Shown: piece by piece, positions 32,029-33,604 of the stretch
Numbering within the stretch: position 1 is the stretch's first letter
Layout of the letters: the number at the start of each line of letters is the position of its first letter
Assembly (NCBI GenBank): GCA_019693395.1
Contig: JAAMXP010001402.1
Coordinates: 1,235 to 34,838 of the forward strand
Length of the DNA stretch: 33,604 nt
Source: Ettlia oleoabundans
Lineage: Eukaryota > Chlorophyta > Chlorophyceae > Chlamydomonadales
Reading direction: 5' to 3'
Notes under the pieces: generated by a model
Told to the model about the DNA's origin: nothing
Database searches by the model: none
What the model saw: only the letters and a program-made list of their open reading frames with translations
Translations under genes and position numbers: made by a program

Positions 32029-33280
32029 ATGCAAGCACTCGGCCCACACGTCTGTCCGCGGGGCAGTGCCACCGCCGTAGCCACGCTCCCAAGCAGGCTG
32101 CCGCGGTGTTCCCACCTGCCAACCCCAGCACTTTGGTGCCACCCGGCGGCACGGCAACAGCTGCAGTCAGCCCTAGTTCATGCCACAGCATCTTCAGGTG
32201 CAGCAGGAGCAGGAACAGGAACAGGAGCAGTACGAGGGGCAGCGGCAGCGGCAGGGGTGGGCAGCGGCGGCTACCAACGCCCGCTCAGCAACCAGGAGCG
32301 CAAAGCCAAGCGGGCTGAGTCACAGCGGCTAGGCCGGAACCTTTGCACCGTCAACCTGGGAGCCAAGGGGCTCACTCCCGCTTTCCTGGAGGGATTTAGG
32401 ACCGCGCTGGCCGGCAATGAGCTTGTTAAGGTGAGCTGCACTGGGCTGGTCAAAAGGCAGGCCTGCAGGCAGGCAGGCAGGGTTGTGGCAGGCTGTGGCT
32501 CGTCGTTCTATATGTTTGCTGGCAGGAGGGTCAGGAAGCTAGGTACTCTGCCTGTGTGCCTCAGGGACCACAGCAAGGCGTGTGAGTTCATGTTCTCAGC
32601 AGCTGGTTGGCCACACGCTGCTGCAAGGAAGAATCGCGGCATACACCCAGCCTTGCGGCCTGCCTCACACCCAAAACGATTGCCGCTATGCCTGCCTTTC
32701 CTCCAGAGGGGCGGGTGCTGCGCTGATTGTTTGCTAAATGATAACATACTTCTTTCCACTTGTGCTGCCTGCCTCGTGCTGCCTGCCCATGGTGCAGGTC
32801 AGGGTTGGTTCCTGTGATGAGAGCCCAGAGGAAGTGATGGAGGTATTGGTGCAGGCAGGGGACTGTGTGCTGGTGCACAAAATAGGCTTCACCTTCACTT
32901 TCTTCCGAGACAAGTCGCTGCCGCCCCCGCCCCCGCTGTCGGCGCGCAAGCGGCGGCCAGTCGCAGTTGCAGATGCGGTTGCTAGCGGCGTTTCCGCAGC
33001 TGGCAATGGCAGCGAGGAGCGAGCTGCGGGCGGGCTGGCGCAGGTGGCAGAGGAGGAGGAAGAGGAGGGGGAAGTTGTGGTGGAAGTTGATGCTGAGCTG
33101 GCGGGTTGGCTGGAAAGTGAGGATGCATTTAGTGACAGTGACAGCGACGGAGAGGAGGAGCAGGAGGAGGAAGAGGAGGAGGGTGGCAGGCCAAACAGCA
33201 GCCGACGACAGGCAGCGGCTGCAAAAGCAGCTAAAGCAAGGCGGCCGCCGCCACCACCTGAGTTTACCATCATTGAGTGA
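32029..33280 (+). CDS. CRM-domain (CRS1/YhbY) RNA-binding protein, 294 aa
   Basis: CRM domains derive from the bacterial pre-50S factor YhbY and act in organelle group II intron splicing or ribosome assembly. There are two exons: 32029-32430 and 32798-33280 (TGA), phase 0. Residues 1 to about 80 form an Arg/Ser/Ala-rich leader suited to organelle import. One CRM domain spans about 88-175. It runs from SNQERKAKRAESQRLGRN to the loop GAKGLT (the GxxG RNA-binding loop, 111-114). FLEGFRTALAGNELVKVRVG, CDESPEEVMEVLVQAGDCVL and HKIGFTFTFFR complete the fold. The single intron splits the domain after ELVK. The C-terminal 120 residues are low-complexity and strongly acidic (poly-Glu, SDSDSDGEEE), ending in RRPPPPPEFTIIE. 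The tail has no obvious counterpart in YhbY. It could act in plastid or mitochondrion; targeting is inferred. Confidence 0.86.
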
Positions 33281-33604
33281 CCGCATGCTGCGCGATGTGC
33301 TCCCCATATGTTCCGCTACACCGGACTGCACTGTGGTTTGCGCTTTGCTTACAGTGATGAGCGACTGTTTGAACTTGCTCTTCTGTAACTGTGCTGTGAA
33401 CTTCGGTGCGCTACAGACTCATTGTGTTCAAGTAAGAACCTTGCCCCTAGTCTGAAAGCAGTTGATGTTAAGAAGATGTGCTTGGTTGTTTCTTTGGACA
33501 GCGTAGATGCAATGACTCAAGACGGACAAATCAAAGTTGCACCAGAGCAAAGCATTGGATGCATGAGAAATGGGTCAGGTGGCGCACGAAAAGAGGAGGG
33601 GAGG
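33281..33604 (+). other. 3' UTR and downstream flank of the CRM gene
   Basis: A TGTAA signal lies at 33384-33388 and no coding frame is supported. The sequence runs to the window edge. Confidence 0.5.
33384..33388 (+). terminator. Candidate poly(A) signal (TGTAA) of the CRM gene
   Basis: TGTAA lies about 104 nt after the stop codon, a typical chlorophyte distance. Confidence 0.6.

Noticed and set aside
32588..33331. 247-residue minus-strand open frame
   Set aside because: Mirror of the acidic CRM tail; Ser/Leu-rich with no domain. The plus-strand frame carries the CRM fold.

Overview
The window is nuclear DNA from a eukaryotic green alga. Its genes are split by many short introns, the coding sequence is GC-rich with Ala/Gly/Gln-rich tracts, and several products are plant/algal types: an SDP1-class lipase, plastid bL31, a CRM protein, and a DUF2358+SOUL protein. 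Four or five transcripts carry a TGTAA motif downstream of the stop, the usual chlorophyte poly(A) signal. A trebouxiophyte-like chlorophyte fits best, but I cannot name a species. All exon models were built by hand from splice sites, reading phase and remembered family alignments. In every model listed the phases close exactly.

Layout, left to right. (1) 159-1429 (+): the 3' end of a FANCI gene. (2) 3187-9541 (-): a complete 18-exon SDP1-like triacylglycerol lipase, convergent with FANCI. (3) 9855-12756 (-): a GPATCH8-type G-patch/C2H2 protein. (4) 13032-14251 (+): plastid ribosomal protein bL31, divergent from 3. (5) 14786-21917 (-): a kinesin-5 (BimC/Eg5) motor, convergent with bL31 and interrupted by a 97-base assembly gap at 19297-19393. 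(6) 22275-24837 (+): a CDC50/LEM3 flippase subunit, divergent from kinesin-5. (7) 26268-28575 (-): a single-pass FAS1 (fasciclin) membrane protein. (8) 28911-31595 (-): a DUF2358+SOUL heme-binding-type protein, in tandem with 7. (9) 32029-33280 (+): a CRM (YhbY-like) RNA-binding protein, divergent from 8.

The genes do not form one pathway. They cover DNA crosslink repair, lipid mobilisation, pre-mRNA processing, plastid translation, mitosis, lipid flipping, cell surface and plastid RNA/heme functions. The organisation is a compact alternation of divergent pairs (275-433 bp between start codons) and convergent pairs. I saw no mobile element, CRISPR array, tRNA or rRNA.

The most useful observations are these. 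Four of about 63 introns are GC-AG, two of them consecutive in FANCI. The CDC50 tail probably carries a homopolymer-length error that hides about 48 residues. The SOUL domain lacks its middle third. The bL31 and kinesin-5 poly(A) signals cross over tail-to-tail. A G-quadruplex motif next to a (TG)10 tract lies just beyond the lipase stop. I found no convincing undescribed system.
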